From Firmicutes bacterium UBA6648 (GTDB lineage Bacteria; Bacillota; Clostridia; Peptostreptococcales; Anaerovoracaceae), in the NCBI GenBank assembly GCA_002455605.1, contig DKLE01000228.1, positions 1 to 5,749 of the forward strand: a stretch of DNA of 5,749 nucleotides, in the 5' to 3' direction. A program made the position numbers and the translations under genes. Positions 5,029 through 5,749 of this stretch are shown one piece after another; within the stretch, counting starts at the first letter, position 1; each line of letters opens with the position of its first letter. The notes under the pieces are model-generated. The model ran no database searches. It worked only from the letters and a program-made list of their open reading frames with translations, and was not told the DNA's origin.

Positions 5029-5283
5029 ATGGATAAAGTGGAAACAAGGGTTGCTCTTCTTGGAATTATTGTAGAGAATAAAGATTCTATTGAAAAATTA
5101 AATAGTTTATTGCACGAATACAGACAATATATTATAGGACGCATGGGCATACCGTATGAAAAAAGGCATATAAGTGTAATCAGCATCGCTTTAGATGCAC
5201 CTATGGATGTGGTCAGTGCGCTGTCGGGGAAAATAGGCAGATTGCCCGGAATCAGTACGAAGGCGGTGTATTCAAAGCTATGA
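5029..5283 (+). CDS. TM1266-family iron-only hydrogenase system regulator (putative)
   Basis: An 84-residue protein matching the TM1266 family along its whole length: 'RVALLGIIVENKDSIEKLNSLL', then the hallmark 'IIGRMGIPYEKR' at 35-46, then 'ISVISIALDAPMDVVSALSGKIGRLPGI'. The fold is a small ferredoxin-like/ACT-type alpha-beta domain similar to the NikR C-terminal domain, with no separate DNA-binding domain. The family is named for its position beside [FeFe]-hydrogenase maturation genes; its molecular role is not established to my knowledge. The start has GAGAGG 5 nt upstream (5018-5023). The stop codon overlaps the hydE start (ATGA), so the two are translationally coupled. It lies directly behind the leader terminator and should be controlled by it. 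Confidence 0.88.
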   Translation: MDKVETRVALLGIIVENKDSIEKLNSLLHEYRQYIIGRMGIPYEKRHISVISIALDAPMDVVSALSGKIGRLPGISTKAVYSKL

Positions 5284-5749
5284 GAGAATTAATTGATAAG
5301 CTCTATGTAAAACAAGAGCTGGAGCCCGATGAATTAAAAGAACTTTTAATCGCTGAAGAGAATCAGCGAAAGGGTTTGCTACAGGAGGAACAGATAAGCG
5401 AATATTTGTTTGAAAAAGCCCGGCAGGTAAGACATAAGCATTATGGCAACAAGGTGTTTACCAGAGGCTTGATTGAGATTTCCAATTATTGTAAGAATGA
5501 TTGCTATTATTGCGGGATAAGAAGAAGTAACACCAGTGTTGCCAGATACAGGCTGAACAAGGAAGATATTTTAAATTGCTGTCAATCTGGATATGATTTG
5601 GGGTTTCGGACCTTTGTGCTGCAGGGAGGAGAAGATAGTCATTACAATGACAACATGATGGCAGATATCATCTATACAATTAAAAGCAATTATCCCGATT
5701 GTGCTGTAACGCTTTCTCTCGGTGAAAAGGAATATGATTCCTATCTGTT
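5280..5749 (+). CDS. hydE: [FeFe]-hydrogenase H-cluster radical SAM maturase HydE, 5' part
   Basis: The first 156 residues of a roughly 350-residue radical SAM enzyme; the gene runs off the window end. The N-terminal helical region ('ELIDKLYVKQELEPDELKEL') and 'HYGNKVFTRGLIEISNYC' match HydE, and CxxxCxxC is intact at Cys71, Cys75 and Cys78 for the SAM-binding 4Fe-4S cluster. 'FVLQGGEDSHY' (112-122) is the HydE form of the GGE motif. HydE acts in the cytoplasm with HydG and HydF to build the diiron subcluster of [FeFe]-hydrogenase, acting on the cysteine-bound Fe(CO)2CN complex made by HydG. BioB, HydG and PylB are relatives, but the TM1266-family neighbour and the GGE context favour HydE. 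The start codon overlaps the previous stop and has no strong site of its own, so coupling is likely. Confidence 0.93.
   Translation, partial: MRELIDKLYVKQELEPDELKELLIAEENQRKGLLQEEQISEYLFEKARQVRHKHYGNKVFTRGLIEISNYCKNDCYYCGIRRSNTSVARYRLNKEDILNCCQSGYDLGFRTFVLQGGEDSHYNDNMMADIIYTIKSNYPDCAVTLSLGEKEYDSYL

Noticed and set aside
4773..5186. 137-codon open frame on the minus strand
   Set aside because: It runs antisense through the TM1266-family gene and the leader terminator, has no family-like pattern, and its product is low-complexity Ser/Ile/Leu-rich sequence.

Overview
The window looks like chromosomal DNA from an anaerobic low-GC Firmicute of the class Clostridia. The reasons are AT-rich intergenic regions, strong GGAGG-type ribosome binding sites, sigma-A-like promoters, hairpin-plus-U terminators, and the start of a [FeFe]-hydrogenase maturation operon (TM1266-family protein followed by HydE). 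Genus cannot be settled from the sequence alone.

Layout. (1) At 1-1822 (+), the 3' end of a YtcJ-like amidohydrolase is followed after 22 bp by a SARP/BTAD-type transcriptional regulator, probably in one operon closed by a terminator at 1845-1895. (2) At 1963-2824 (+), an alpha/beta hydrolase has its own promoter and a GTG start. (3) At 2902-3537 (-), a Ser-rich lipoprotein of unknown function shares a terminator region with the hydrolase. (4) At 3628-3813 (+), a 61-residue two-helix membrane protein converges on a PilZ-domain (YcgR-like) c-di-GMP effector at 3859-4548 (-), with a bidirectional terminator between them. (5) From 4549 to 5028 there is a 480-bp gap with no convincing gene. It holds divergent promoters for pilZ and for the hydrogenase-maturation genes, then a long leader. 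(6) At 5029-5749 (+), the TM1266-family gene overlaps hydE by ATGA; hydE runs off the window end.

The most interesting part is the leader at about 4726-5001. A near-consensus promoter (TTGATA, 17 bp, TATAAT) has an inverted repeat over its -35 box. It is followed by about 275 nt of RNA that can fold into a multi-helix domain, a repeated GAGACAG/AGACTG motif, and an intrinsic terminator 28 bp before the TM1266-family start codon. The 5' arm of that terminator is also complementary to an upstream segment (4933-4942), so mutually exclusive terminator and antiterminator forms are possible. I do not recognise this as a known riboswitch class. It is a candidate attenuator or riboswitch controlling [FeFe]-hydrogenase maturation.

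The regions are mostly separate transcription units. The only clear functional coupling is TM1266-family/hydE, and possibly amidohydrolase/regulator.
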